A stretch of DNA of 64,000 bases. Origin: Gemmatimonadaceae bacterium. GTDB lineage: Bacteria > Gemmatimonadota > Gemmatimonadetes > Gemmatimonadales > Gemmatimonadaceae. The stretch lies in contig DATNEW010000020.1 of the NCBI GenBank assembly GCA_035606695.1, forward strand, positions 124,001 through 188,000, written 5' to 3'. The stretch's first letter is position 1; each line of letters opens with the position of its first letter. A program made the translations under genes and the position numbers. Shown one piece after another: positions 39,219 through 48,601 of this stretch. The notes below the pieces were generated by a model, which did no database searches, was not told where the DNA came from, and saw only the letters and a list, made by a program, of their open reading frames with translations.

Positions 39219-40226
39219 ATGACCGCTAAACCCAATCTCACGCTCGTCACATCGCCGCGGCCGCTTCCCGCCGACCACGTCGAGCGAAATCCGGGTACCG
39301 CGCTGGACCTCGACATCGTCCGCGCGATTCGCGTCAATCGCAGCGCCGTCGAACGACGCGCGGCGACGATCGGGACGCGACGCACGGTCAAAAAGGAGTG
39401 GCAGGCCGCGTGGCTGCTGCGCGCCGTCACGCTCATCGATCTCACGACGCTCTCCGGCGACGACACCGCGGGCAACGTGCGACGACTCTGCGCCAAAGCT
39501 CGCCACCCGCTCCGCGACGACCTCACCGACGCACTCGGCGTTCGCAAGCTGAACCTCAAGGTCGGTGCGGTGTGCGTGTACCATCAGCTGGTGCCGACGG
39601 CCGTCGAAGCGCTCGAAGGGTCCGGGATTCCCGTCGCCGCGGTATCGACCGGATTTCCCGCGGGCCTGAGTCCGATCGAACAGCGCATCGACGAGATCCG
39701 CGCAAGCGTGGACGCGGGCGCCAAGGAAATCGACATCGTCATCACGCGCGCGCACGTGCTCACCGGCAACTACGAGGCGCTGTATGACGAAGTGAAGCGC
39801 TTCCGCGAAGCCTGCGGCGATGCGCACATGAAAGCGATTCTCGCCACGGGCGAGCTCGCGACGCTCGGCAACGTCGCGCGCGCGAGCATGGTCGCGATGC
39901 AAGCCGGCGCCGACTTCATCAAGACGTCGACCGGCAAGGAAGGTGTCAACGCGACGATTCCGTTCGGCGTCGTGATGTGCCGGATGATTCGGGACTACTT
40001 CGACCAGACGGGCTACGCCGTTGGATTCAAACCCGCCGGCGGTATTCGCACCGCCAAGCAGGCGCTCGAGTTTCTGTATCTCATGAAGGAAGAGCTGGGC
40101 GATCGTTGGATGCGGCCCGACTTGTTCCGCTATGGCGCCAGCTCGCTCCTGACCGACATCGAGCGCCAGCTCGAGCACTTCGTGACCGGCCGCTATGCGG
40201 CGGCGCATCGTCATCCAATGCCCTGA
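39219..40226 (+). CDS. deoC: Deoxyribose-phosphate aldolase
   Basis: A 335-residue cytoplasmic enzyme that splits 2-deoxyribose-5-phosphate into acetaldehyde and glyceraldehyde-3-phosphate in deoxynucleoside breakdown. The Schiff-base lysine lies in FIKTSTGKEG and the second active-site lysine in GFKPAGGIR. An N-terminal extension of about 70 residues makes it longer than the short bacterial form (about 220-260) and like the animal form. ATG 39219 has GGTGG seven bases upstream; ATG 39138 (362 residues) is possible. It lies 80 bases upstream of an ALDH16-type aldehyde dehydrogenase, which could oxidise the acetaldehyde formed. The Ldt gene is divergent. Confidence 0.95.
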   Translation: MTAKPNLTLVTSPRPLPADHVERNPGTALDLDIVRAIRVNRSAVERRAATIGTRRTVKKEWQAAWLLRAVTLIDLTTLSGDDTAGNVRRLCAKARHPLRDDLTDALGVRKLNLKVGAVCVYHQLVPTAVEALEGSGIPVAAVSTGFPAGLSPIEQRIDEIRASVDAGAKEIDIVITRAHVLTGNYEALYDEVKRFREACGDAHMKAILATGELATLGNVARASMVAMQAGADFIKTSTGKEGVNATIPFGVVMCRMIRDYFDQTGYAVGFKPAGGIRTAKQALEFLYLMKEELGDRWMRPDLFRYGASSLLTDIERQLEHFVTGRYAAAHRHPMP

Positions 40227-40239
40227 CGCGACGGGCGGC

Positions 40240-40304
40240 GGGCGCTGGGCGATGGGCATGTGACTTCGCCGGTTTCCCAACGCTCAACGCCCAATGCCCA
40301 ACGC
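40240..40304. repeat. Inverted GGCGCTGGGCGATGGGC...GCCCAATGCCCAACGC repeat
   Basis: GGGCGCTGGGCGATGGGC at about 40240-40257 is mirrored by CCCAACGCTCAACGCCC and CAATGCCCAACGC at 40276-40304. It fills most of the gap between deoC and the ALDH gene and ends two bases before its ATG. Confidence 0.8.
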
Positions 40305-40306
40305 AA

Positions 40307-42718
40307 ATGCCCACTGTCGCCGAAATCTTTAGAACAATGGAATACGGCCCGGCCCCCGAGAGCGACAAGGACGCGCTCGCGTGGCTCGGCAAACACGAGC
40401 GCGTCTTCGGGCACTACATCAATGGTGCGTGGACCGAGCCCGGCGACACGTTCGACGTCATCAATCCGGCAACGAGCAAGGTCATCGCGCGGGTCACCGA
40501 CGGTACAAAGGACGACGTCGACGCCGCCGTCGACGCGGCTCGCGCCGCACTGCCCGCCTGGAAAGCGCTGTTGCCGCACGCGCGGGCCCGCTACCTCTAC
40601 GCGCTCGCGCGCGGCGTGCAAAAACATTCGCGCCTGCTCGCCGTGCTCGAGAGCATGGACAACGGCAAGTCGATCCGCGAAACGCGCGACATCGACATTC
40701 CGCTGGTCGCGCGGCACTTCTATCACCACGCGGGCTGGGCGCAGCTCCTCGACACCGAATTCTCCGGCTACGAAGCGATCGGCGTCGTCGGCCAGATCAT
40801 CCCCTGGAACTTCCCGCTGCTCATGCTCGCGTGGAAGATCGCGCCGGCATTAGCAGCCGGTAATACTCTGATTCTAAAGCCGGCCGAATTCACGCCGATG
40901 ACCGCGCTCTGCTTCGCCGAGATCGTCGACGAGATCGGCCTGCCGCCCGGCGTGGTCAACATCGTCAACGGCCACGGCCCGACCGGCGCCGCGATCGTCG
41001 AGCATCCCGACGTCGACAAGATCGCGTTCACGGGCTCCACGGAAGTCGGACGCATCATTCGCAAAGCCACCGCCGGCTCCGGCAAGAAGCTGAGTCTCGA
41101 GCTGGGCGGCAAGAGTCCGTTCATCGTCTACGACGACGCGGATCTCGACAGCGTCGTCGAAGGCGTCGTCGACGCGATCTGGTTCAATCAGGGCCAGGTC
41201 TGCTGCGCCGGCTCGCGCTTGCTCGTCCAGGAAGGCGTCGCGGACAAGCTCGTGGCGAAGCTACGCGCTCGCATGGAAAAGCTGCGCCTCGGCTCTCCGC
41301 TCGACAAAGCCGTGGATATGGGCGCGATCGTCGCGCCGGTACAGCTCGAGCGCATCAGGGACCTCGTGCAGCAAGGTGTCGATGAAGGAGCAACCATGTG
41401 GCAGCCGTCGTGGGCGTGCCCGACCGAAGGCTGCTTCTACCCACCGACTCTGTTCACCGGCGTGCAGCCGTCCTCCACCATCGCGCAGGTCGAGATCTTC
41501 GGCCCGGTGCTCGTGAGCATGACGTTCCGGACGCCCGAAGAATCCGTGGCGCTCGCGAACAACACGCCGTACGGGCTCGCGGCCAGCGTCTGGACCGAAA
41601 GCATCAACCTCGCGCTCGACATCGCGCCCAAGATCAAAGCGGGCGTCGTGTGGATCAACTCGACCAATCTGTTCGATGCCGCGGCAGGCTTCGGCGGCTA
41701 TCGCGAGAGTGGCTTTGGCCGCGAGGGCGGCCGCGAAGGGATGTGGGAGTATTTGACGAGGCGGAACGCGGGATCGGGAAAGAAGGAATCGGCAAAACAG
41801 CGCGCTTCTCTTTCTTCGCAGATCCCGGCTCCCGGTTCTCGCCCCACGGCTCCGGCTCGTGGAGAAATTCCCGCCATCGACCGCACACCGAAGCTCTTCA
41901 TCGGCGGCAAACAAGCGCGCCCTGACGGCGCGTACACACGCCGCATCTTGTCGCCGAGCGGAGTACAGGTCGGCGAGGCGCCGGAAGGCAATCGCAAAGA
42001 CATTCGCAACGCCGTCGAAGCCGCGCACGCGGCTGCCAAGAGCTGGGCTCGTTCGACGGGGCACAGCCGCGCGCAGATCCTGTATTACATCGCCGAGAAT
42101 CTGTCGGTCCGCGCTGACGAGTTCGCGCGGCGCATCGACGCGTTGACCGAATGCGGCGCGCGACGCGCGCGGCAGGAAGTCGAAGCGTCGATCGAGCGCT
42201 TGTTCACCTACGGCGCATGGGCGGACAAGTACGACGGGGCGGTGCACAGCGTGCCCATCCGTGGCGTTGCGATCGCGATGAACGAGGCGATCGGCGTGAT
42301 GGGGCTGATTTGCGATGATAAACATCCGTTGCTCGGGCTTATCTCGCTCGTCGCTCCCACGATCGCCATGGGCAATACCACCATCGTCGTGCCGTCGGCC
42401 GAACGTCCACTGGCGGCCACGGATTTCTATTCCGTACTTGAGACGTCCGACGTACCTGCCGGGGTCGTCAACATCGTCACCGGTGAAAAGGACGCGCTCG
42501 CCAAGGTCCTCGCGGAACACGACGATGTCGAATCGGTTTGGTATTTCGGCAGCCGCGACGGTGTCCGCGCCGTCGAGCTCGCGTCAGCCGCGAACATGAA
42601 GCGGACGTGGGCAACGTGGCACGAGCGCGATTGGCTGGATCGCTCGCAGGGTGAAGGACGCGAGTTCCTGCGCGCGGCCACGCACGTCAAGAATATCTGG
42701 GTTCCGTACGGCGAGTAG
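40307..42718 (+). CDS. ALDH16-type aldehyde dehydrogenase with two ALDH domains
   Basis: An 803-residue protein made of two tandem aldehyde dehydrogenase domains. The first (about 25-480) is complete: PWNFPLLMLAWKIAPALAAGN cofactor region, catalytic Glu in LELGGKSP, catalytic Cys in NQGQVCCAGSR (near 302). A proline/serine-rich linker (about 495-520) leads to a second domain (about 525-800) that keeps IGVMGL and VVNIVTGEKDAL but has no catalytic cysteine motif. This is the layout of ALDH16, where the second domain has a structural role; in bacterial members the first domain is active. It probably oxidises acetaldehyde from DeoC (inference). The ATG has no ribosome-binding site and sits at the edge of a repeat; ATG 40337 is an alternative. 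Confidence 0.92.
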   Translation: MPTVAEIFRTMEYGPAPESDKDALAWLGKHERVFGHYINGAWTEPGDTFDVINPATSKVIARVTDGTKDDVDAAVDAARAALPAWKALLPHARARYLYALARGVQKHSRLLAVLESMDNGKSIRETRDIDIPLVARHFYHHAGWAQLLDTEFSGYEAIGVVGQIIPWNFPLLMLAWKIAPALAAGNTLILKPAEFTPMTALCFAEIVDEIGLPPGVVNIVNGHGPTGAAIVEHPDVDKIAFTGSTEVGRIIRKATAGSGKKLSLELGGKSPFIVYDDADLDSVVEGVVDAIWFNQGQVCCAGSRLLVQEGVADKLVAKLRARMEKLRLGSPLDKAVDMGAIVAPVQLERIRDLVQQGVDEGATMWQPSWACPTEGCFYPPTLFTGVQPSSTIAQVEIFGPVLVSMTFRTPEESVALANNTPYGLAASVWTESINLALDIAPKIKAGVVWINSTNLFDAAAGFGGYRESGFGREGGREGMWEYLTRRNAGSGKKESAKQRASLSSQIPAPGSRPTAPARGEIPAIDRTPKLFIGGKQARPDGAYTRRILSPSGVQVGEAPEGNRKDIRNAVEAAHAAAKSWARSTGHSRAQILYYIAENLSVRADEFARRIDALTECGARRARQEVEASIERLFTYGAWADKYDGAVHSVPIRGVAIAMNEAIGVMGLICDDKHPLLGLISLVAPTIAMGNTTIVVPSAERPLAATDFYSVLETSDVPAGVVNIVTGEKDALAKVLAEHDDVESVWYFGSRDGVRAVELASAANMKRTWATWHERDWLDRSQGEGREFLRAATHVKNIWVPYGE

Positions 42719-42766
42719 CATCTCCCAAACCTTCTCCCGCTTTTCCCCTTTCGCTGGTCCCTCCCG

Positions 42767-45376
42767 ATGCGTCTCCGCTCCGCGTCCGTCATTGCTTTGC
42801 TTGCCGCGGCCGCTGCCGCTGCGTGCAAGGAACAGTCGCCCGTCCCGCACACACCGAATCACATCGTCGTCGTCTCCGGCGCGAATCAATCCGGAAACAC
42901 CTCGGCGGCGCTCGATTCGGCGCTCGTCGTTCAAGTGCTCGACGGCGCCGGCCGCTCAGTGTCCGGTGTGACGCTGACGTGGACTGTCGTCGGCGGTGGT
43001 TCGTTGTCCGCAACGTCGACCGTGACCGACAACGACGGCAAGTCGAAGGTTACGTGGACGCTCGCGCCAACCGCCGGCACGCAGGTCGTGACCGTGACGA
43101 GCGCCAACATTTCGGGCGCGTCGGTGTCGTTCGTCGCCAACAATGGCGCGACGATCAGCGGCGTCGTCACACCGGCGAACACGAACATCTTCGGCGCGAC
43201 GTTCTCGCGCTCTCCGGCGCGATCGCTCGGCATCGGCAGCCAGCGCACCGTCACGCGCCGCCCGATGTCGAATCGCATCGTGGTTGGTTTCCGCAACGAC
43301 AAGCTCGGTGTCGCCGCGGCGGGTTCGGGCGCGTATCGCTCCATGTCCGTCGCGCGCAACGCGATGTTGCAATTGCAGAGTCGCGCCGCGTCGCTGGCCG
43401 CGTCGCACCCGTTGCGCAACGCGCGCGTCTCGCCCGCCATGCTCGCCACACGCTTCGAGGTCACGGACACCACGCAGATCGACGCCGTGATGGCGTCGTT
43501 GCGCACGGATCCCAACGTCGCGTGGGTCGAGCGCGACGAGATCGTGTCGATTCGCGGCGGCCTTGCGCCGCGTCCGCAATCGGCGGCGTTCGCGATGTCC
43601 TTCGATGGTGCGACGACGCCGGCGAGCGAGCCCGCGCGCAACATCGTCGGCAAGTTTCCGAATGACCCGTTCCTGCTCGATCAACTCTGGACCGCGAACA
43701 TGGTCGACTTGCCGCGCGCGTGGTCGATCACCACTGGCAGCAAGAATGTGGTCGTGGCCGTCGTGGATATGGGCATTCGTTTCGACCATCCGAACATCAC
43801 GGCCAATCTCACCAGCGACGGCTACGACTTCGTCGATCAGGTGGGCTTCGGCGACACGGAATCCATCTGCGACGGGACCACGTTCACGACAATCGATGGC
43901 GACGGCGACGGGCCCGACGCCGATCCGACCGATCCCGACGATCTCGAGTTCGACGACGCGGACGGGTGCTGGCAGCACAACGATCTTGGCGACCACGGCC
44001 TGTGGACCGCCGGTATCATCGGCGACGTGGGCAACCAAGCGCTCGGCGTCGCGGGCGTGAATTGGAACGTGAAGATTCGCCCCATTCGCGTCCTTGGTAT
44101 CACCGGCGACGGAACCAACTTCGACATCGCGCAGGGCGTGCTGTACGCCGCGGGACTGCCCGCCGCGGGCGCGAACAACGCGCTCGTACAAGCGCCGTCA
44201 CGCGCGCAGATCATCAACATGAGTCTGGGCGGAGGCGCATCGAGCAACACGTTGGCGAGCGCCGTCGCCGCCGCGAGCAACGCGGGTTCGCTGCTCGTCG
44301 CGTCGGCGGGCAACGATGGACTCGATTTGCAGACGTTTCCCGCCGCGCTGCCGAACGTGATGGGCGTCGCCGCGGTCGGCATGGACGGCGCGCTCGCGAC
44401 GTACTCGAACGCGGGGACGTTCATCTCCGTGTCGGCGCCGGGCGGCGATTTCCGCCTCGACGACAACGGCGGCGGCGGCGTGCTCGGACCAGGATGGGAC
44501 TTCACGCGCAACCGCTCGACGTACTTGTTCGGCTACGGCACCTCGGCGTCCGCGCCGTTCGTGTCCGGCATCGCCGCGCTGCTGCTCGCGCAGGATCCTT
44601 CACTCACCGCGACGCAACTACGCTCACGCATCGAGCAATACGCCACGCGCGGTACCGGTCTGTCGCGCAGTGACGTCTATGGCTGGGGCATCGTGAACGC
44701 GTACAACTCGCTCACGCAACAAAACGGCCCGCCGCGCAGCACGATCGCACAGTTGGTCGACGCCACGACGGGAACGGTCGCGCGCTCCACCACGGTTGCA
44801 ACCAACGGAAACTTCGTGTTCACGAAACTCTCCACCGGCACATACTACCTGCGCGTCGGCGACGACGAGAGCAGCGATGGTGTCATCGGCACGCCCGGCC
44901 GCCGCTTCGCGATGGCCGGCGGCCTCGGTGCGCCGACGGTGTTCAACGTGAACGGAAGCTCGCAGTCGGCGGCGATCGTGCTCGGGTTACCAATGGAAGT
45001 GGAGCCCAATGACGATATGGCGCACGCGAACACGCTCACCGTCGGGAGTTATGTGGTCGGCACGATCACCACGCCCGACGTGCGCGACATGTACGCCGTG
45101 CAAATTCCGACGCTCGGCACCTACACGTTCGAGACGTCCGGCCTGGTCGGCGCGTGCGGGCTCGGCATCGAGCTCGATACGTTCCTCTCGCTCTCATCGT
45201 CGGCGGGCACCGTCGTCGCCACGAACGACAACTTTACCTCGCCGACGGCACAGCGCTGCTCGCGCATTCAGACCACCCTCGGACCGGGGATCTACTATGT
45301 CTCCGTGACCGCGGCCAGCGGAACGCGCTTCGCGACGCACGGCCGCTATCGCCTGGAGGTTCGCTCGGGGCAGTAA
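42767..45376 (+). CDS. Subtilisin-like S8 serine protease, lipoprotein
   Basis: An 869-residue secreted protease. The signal peptide ends with AAAAAC (Cys near 20). An Ig-like (Big_1-like) domain follows (about 30-125), then an inhibitor-I9-like propeptide region (about 165-260) with VAWVERDE. The catalytic domain has Asp in AVVDMGIRFDHP (near 332), His in DHGLWTAG (near 410) and Ser in GYGTSASAPFVSG (near 591). Between Asp and His is an Asp/Gly-rich stretch (DGDGDGPDADPTDPDD) likely to bind calcium. The C-terminal part has two beta domains, the last resembling a pre-peptidase C-terminal domain (EPNDDMAHANTL). The Ser motif is GTSAS rather than GTSMA, still compatible with activity. No ribosome-binding site is evident. 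Confidence 0.92.
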   Translation: MRLRSASVIALLAAAAAAACKEQSPVPHTPNHIVVVSGANQSGNTSAALDSALVVQVLDGAGRSVSGVTLTWTVVGGGSLSATSTVTDNDGKSKVTWTLAPTAGTQVVTVTSANISGASVSFVANNGATISGVVTPANTNIFGATFSRSPARSLGIGSQRTVTRRPMSNRIVVGFRNDKLGVAAAGSGAYRSMSVARNAMLQLQSRAASLAASHPLRNARVSPAMLATRFEVTDTTQIDAVMASLRTDPNVAWVERDEIVSIRGGLAPRPQSAAFAMSFDGATTPASEPARNIVGKFPNDPFLLDQLWTANMVDLPRAWSITTGSKNVVVAVVDMGIRFDHPNITANLTSDGYDFVDQVGFGDTESICDGTTFTTIDGDGDGPDADPTDPDDLEFDDADGCWQHNDLGDHGLWTAGIIGDVGNQALGVAGVNWNVKIRPIRVLGITGDGTNFDIAQGVLYAAGLPAAGANNALVQAPSRAQIINMSLGGGASSNTLASAVAAASNAGSLLVASAGNDGLDLQTFPAALPNVMGVAAVGMDGALATYSNAGTFISVSAPGGDFRLDDNGGGGVLGPGWDFTRNRSTYLFGYGTSASAPFVSGIAALLLAQDPSLTATQLRSRIEQYATRGTGLSRSDVYGWGIVNAYNSLTQQNGPPRSTIAQLVDATTGTVARSTTVATNGNFVFTKLSTGTYYLRVGDDESSDGVIGTPGRRFAMAGGLGAPTVFNVNGSSQSAAIVLGLPMEVEPNDDMAHANTLTVGSYVVGTITTPDVRDMYAVQIPTLGTYTFETSGLVGACGLGIELDTFLSLSSSAGTVVATNDNFTSPTAQRCSRIQTTLGPGIYYVSVTAASGTRFATHGRYRLEVRSGQ

Positions 45377-46437
45377 TGCTTCAGAAAACCGCTCACCCTC
45401 CGATAATGAGAATCGAGGGAGGGAGCCGGCAACGCGATTGCGAAAGCCACGCGCGGCCGGTCGAGCGAAGCGAGAAGAGCGAAGAGAGCAAGGAGAGAAC
45501 GCAACGATACGAGCGGCAACCCATCGGGCTGCCGCTCGTTCGTGTTTTCGCGCGCGTGGCGGTCGTCATATGGCTCGCGGCGTGCCGAAGCCGCGTGACG
45601 GCGCTGGCCACGCCGCCGGCACCAGGCAGCCGGTGCGCCGTCACGTACGCCACGCCCGACTCGTCGCACGTCGTCACGAGCGACGTCACGCTGTTCTGGC
45701 GCGTATTCGACGAGCCGAGTGAGTTGAATCTGCAGGCGTATCTGGATCGGGGATCAGTCGGGCTGCACGATGCGGCGGCTACGCGCATCGGCTCGGCGCG
45801 CGATTTGGTGATGCAGATCCAGACCGACCACGCGCGCTACGAACGCGTGCGCGCCGCTACACTCCGAGCCGGCGAGGCCGAGCCCGCGATTCGCGCGTCG
45901 TTTAGAAAACTCGAATCACTGTATGCCGGCGCGCGCTTCGCGGACGTGTATTTCGTGATTGGCCGCTTCATCGTCGGCGGCGTCGCGCTGCCGCACGGCA
46001 TCGTCGTTGGGGCGGAGATGTATTCCGATCCGAAACAATTGCCGGCGATCGTCGCCCACGAGCTGGTGCACTGCCAGCAGACGGCCTCGCCCGACGGCCA
46101 AACCCTGCTCGCTCGCGCGTTCAACGAGGGAAGCGCCGACTTCGTCGGCGAGCTGATCTCGGGCGCGCAGATCAACTCCGCGGCACATGCATACGGCCTG
46201 GCCCACGAGCACGCGCTGTGGAGCGAGTTCAAACAGCATCGGCACGACACGGCGTACTATCCGTGGATGTACGGTCCTCGCGCGGACGGACTTCCAAACG
46301 ATCTCGGATACTTCATCGGCTATCGCATCGCGCAGGCGTACTACGACCGCGCGCGAGACAAGCGCGCCGCCGTTCGTGAGATCATTCGCACGAACTACGT
46401 CGATCGCCTGCTGCGCGCGAGCGGCTACGACCCCTGA
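45376..46437 (+). CDS. Putative zinc-dependent protease (DUF2268-like)
   Basis: Up to 353 residues from ATG 45376, which overlaps the S8 stop (TAATG). The first 60 or so residues are low-complexity and charged (ERSEKSEESKERTQRYER) and unlikely to be natural protein; the real start may be later, near a hydrophobic segment with lipobox VIWLAAC (about 45560-45590). The zinc motif HELVHCQQ is near residue 229, followed by FNEGSADFVGELISG, as in DUF2268-type predicted proteases, where the Glu of NEGxAD is the third ligand. It is probably an exported peptidase or chaperone-like protein. A CCCTCCGAT/ATCGAGGG hairpin lies in the doubtful 5' part (45393-45421), which may instead be the S8 terminator. 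Confidence 0.72.
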   Translation: MLQKTAHPPIMRIEGGSRQRDCESHARPVERSEKSEESKERTQRYERQPIGLPLVRVFARVAVVIWLAACRSRVTALATPPAPGSRCAVTYATPDSSHVVTSDVTLFWRVFDEPSELNLQAYLDRGSVGLHDAAATRIGSARDLVMQIQTDHARYERVRAATLRAGEAEPAIRASFRKLESLYAGARFADVYFVIGRFIVGGVALPHGIVVGAEMYSDPKQLPAIVAHELVHCQQTASPDGQTLLARAFNEGSADFVGELISGAQINSAAHAYGLAHEHALWSEFKQHRHDTAYYPWMYGPRADGLPNDLGYFIGYRIAQAYYDRARDKRAAVREIIRTNYVDRLLRASGYDP

Positions 46438-46450
46438 GCGTTAATGAGCG

Positions 46451-48553
46451 TTACGCCTTGGGCTTTCCTTCGAGGTACTTCTCGAACCAGGCCTGCTCTC
46501 CGTTCCACCAGAGCCGCTGATTCTGTGGCTTGAGCACCCAATGCCCTTCGTCCGGGAAGATCACCAACCGGCTGGGTACGTGCATGCGCTGCAGCGCCGT
46601 GAACATCGACAGGTCTTCGGTATACGGCACCCGGTAATCGAGCTCGCCGCCGGTCACGAGCGTCGGGGTCTTGAAGTTCTTCACGTACAGGTGCGGCGAG
46701 TACACGCGATACTGCGTCGCCATCGCCTTCGGATTCCAGATCCCGCCGCCGTACTCCCAATCAGGGAACCACAGCTCTTCGGTCGCGAGCGACATGTTCT
46801 CGAGATTGAACGGCCCGGCGTGCGACGCGAGCGCCTTGAAACGGTCCGTGTGGCCGGCGATCCAATCCACCATGTACCCGCCGAACGATCCACCCGCCGC
46901 GCCGAGCGCGTTGCGATCCATCCATGGGTTTTCGGCGAGCGCGGCGTCGAGCCCGTTCATCAAATCGGTGTAGACCTTCCCGCCCCAATCCTTCGACACT
47001 TCGTCGACGAACTTCTGTCCGTAGCCGGTCGAACCGCGCGGATTGATGATCACGAGCGCCGCGCCTGTCGCCGCGAACATCTGATAGTTCCAGCGACTGT
47101 GCCACTGATCGAGCCATGCGCCCTGCGGTCCGCCGTGGATGAGCAGAATCGTCGGGTACTTCTTTCCCGCTTGCCAGTTCGGCGGCTTGACGACGAATCC
47201 CTGCACACGCGCGCCATTCGCGCCCGTGAACCAGAAATCCTCCGCGGGATTGAGCGCGAGCTGCGAGATCAATCGATCGTTCTCGTGCGTGACCTGACGC
47301 GCCGCGGGCTTCATGTCGCCAAGGTCCATGGTCCAGACTTCCGCCGGCCGCTCGGTGGCGTCGCGCACCCAGACGAGCGTGCGTCCATCGCGCGACGCCG
47401 CGAACGACATGTTGTTGTGCTCCGTCGGCACGGCTTCAGGGATCGCGGCTTGCGCGCGGCCCGATCGTCCCGAGATCACGCCGGGTCGCGCCATGTACAA
47501 CTTCTCACGACCCGCGTCTGTCGTCTGAATGCACAACACGCCGTCGGACTTGAAAAAGTACGAATCGGCATTGCGATCCCACGTCGGAAAGAGTTCGCGC
47601 GAGGTCTTTGATGAGCGATCGTACAACATCATCCGCCAGCGATCCGACTCGAACCCCGCCCGCGCCTGCGACGCGTACGCGATGTACTTGCCATCCGGCG
47701 AGTACACCGGGTTCTGATCCGCGCCCTTGTTCGCCGCCGTGATCACGACCGGCGCGCCGCCATCCAATTCCACGGTGTAGAGATTCACGTCGGTGCTGAT
47801 CGCGTCGTTTCGTCCCTGGTCCTTCGCCGTGTAGGCCATCTCCCGGCCGTCGGGAGACCAATCATATCCCTCGCTGCCGCCAAAGGGCCCGGGCGGCACG
47901 TCATAGCGCACACCCGGCGTCAAATCGCGCGGCGTGCCGCCATCCAGCGCCACAACGAACAGATGCGAGCGCTGTCCTTCATCCCAGGCGGTCCAGTGCC
48001 GATACATCAATTGATCGGCGATGTGAGCCTTCACCTGGTTGTCCGCCGCGGCCTTCTCGCGCGACGCGTTGCACGCGTCGCTCGTGCAGTCGGGGTAGAC
48101 CGATGAGGTGAACGCGATGCGATCGCCGACCGGCGACCAGACCGGTCCGGTCGCGCCGCCGTTGAGATGCGTGAGCTGGCGAGGATTGCCGCCGTTGGCG
48201 TCGGCAACCCAAAGCTGTCCGCCGGCGATGTACGCGACACGTCCACCATCCGGCGACCACCGCGCTTCCGTCGCGTTGACCGCCGCGGCGGGAAAGACCT
48301 GCGGCGTTCCGCCGCTCGTCGGCACGAGGAACGTCTGCGCGATGCGGCGGTTCGCCGCCACGTCCGTCGTACGCACGTTGTACAGCACCATCCGGCCATC
48401 GGGCGAGGCTTGAGGATCGCTCACCGCGCGTACGGCCGCGAAGTCTTCGTAGGTGAGAACGCGTTTCTGCGCCGCCACGGATTTCACGACGGTCGCGGAA
48501 GCAAGAAGCACGGTCGCCGCGGCAAACAGGGCTCGTTGACGCATCTGATGCAT
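46451..48553 (-). CDS. S9-family prolyl oligopeptidase-type serine peptidase
   Basis: A 700-residue secreted peptidase. The signal peptide (about 1-28) ends VKSVAAQ. Residues about 30-430 form a beta-propeller with repeated PD40/TolB-like motifs (ARWSPDGGRVAYIA, PVWSPVGDRIAFTS, YDWSPDGREMAYTA, PVYSPDGKYIAYAS). The alpha/beta-hydrolase domain has the nucleophile in GGSFGGYM (near 557), Asp in GGELDYRVP (near 635) and His in DEGHWV (near 670). Such dipeptidyl- or acylaminoacyl-peptidases trim peptides in the periplasm. ATG 48553 or 48544 are both possible; the longer open frame to 49327 is antisense to the next gene. It is convergent with the HELVH gene, 13 bases apart. Confidence 0.95.
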   Translation of the reverse strand: MHQMRQRALFAAATVLLASATVVKSVAAQKRVLTYEDFAAVRAVSDPQASPDGRMVLYNVRTTDVAANRRIAQTFLVPTSGGTPQVFPAAAVNATEARWSPDGGRVAYIAGGQLWVADANGGNPRQLTHLNGGATGPVWSPVGDRIAFTSSVYPDCTSDACNASREKAAADNQVKAHIADQLMYRHWTAWDEGQRSHLFVVALDGGTPRDLTPGVRYDVPPGPFGGSEGYDWSPDGREMAYTAKDQGRNDAISTDVNLYTVELDGGAPVVITAANKGADQNPVYSPDGKYIAYASQARAGFESDRWRMMLYDRSSKTSRELFPTWDRNADSYFFKSDGVLCIQTTDAGREKLYMARPGVISGRSGRAQAAIPEAVPTEHNNMSFAASRDGRTLVWVRDATERPAEVWTMDLGDMKPAARQVTHENDRLISQLALNPAEDFWFTGANGARVQGFVVKPPNWQAGKKYPTILLIHGGPQGAWLDQWHSRWNYQMFAATGAALVIINPRGSTGYGQKFVDEVSKDWGGKVYTDLMNGLDAALAENPWMDRNALGAAGGSFGGYMVDWIAGHTDRFKALASHAGPFNLENMSLATEELWFPDWEYGGGIWNPKAMATQYRVYSPHLYVKNFKTPTLVTGGELDYRVPYTEDLSMFTALQRMHVPSRLVIFPDEGHWVLKPQNQRLWWNGEQAWFEKYLEGKPKA

Positions 48554-48601
48554 GTGATCCGGGTGTGAGGGTATGCTGAACAGTACAGCGAGAATCGGTC
48601 G

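Noticed and set aside
41261-42520. Long minus-strand frame opposite the ALDH16 gene
   Set aside because: A shadow frame without signal, domain or ribosome-binding site.
42956-44191. Long minus-strand frame opposite the S8 protease
   Set aside because: It mirrors the protease codons; composition is arginine-rich and no family is recognisable.
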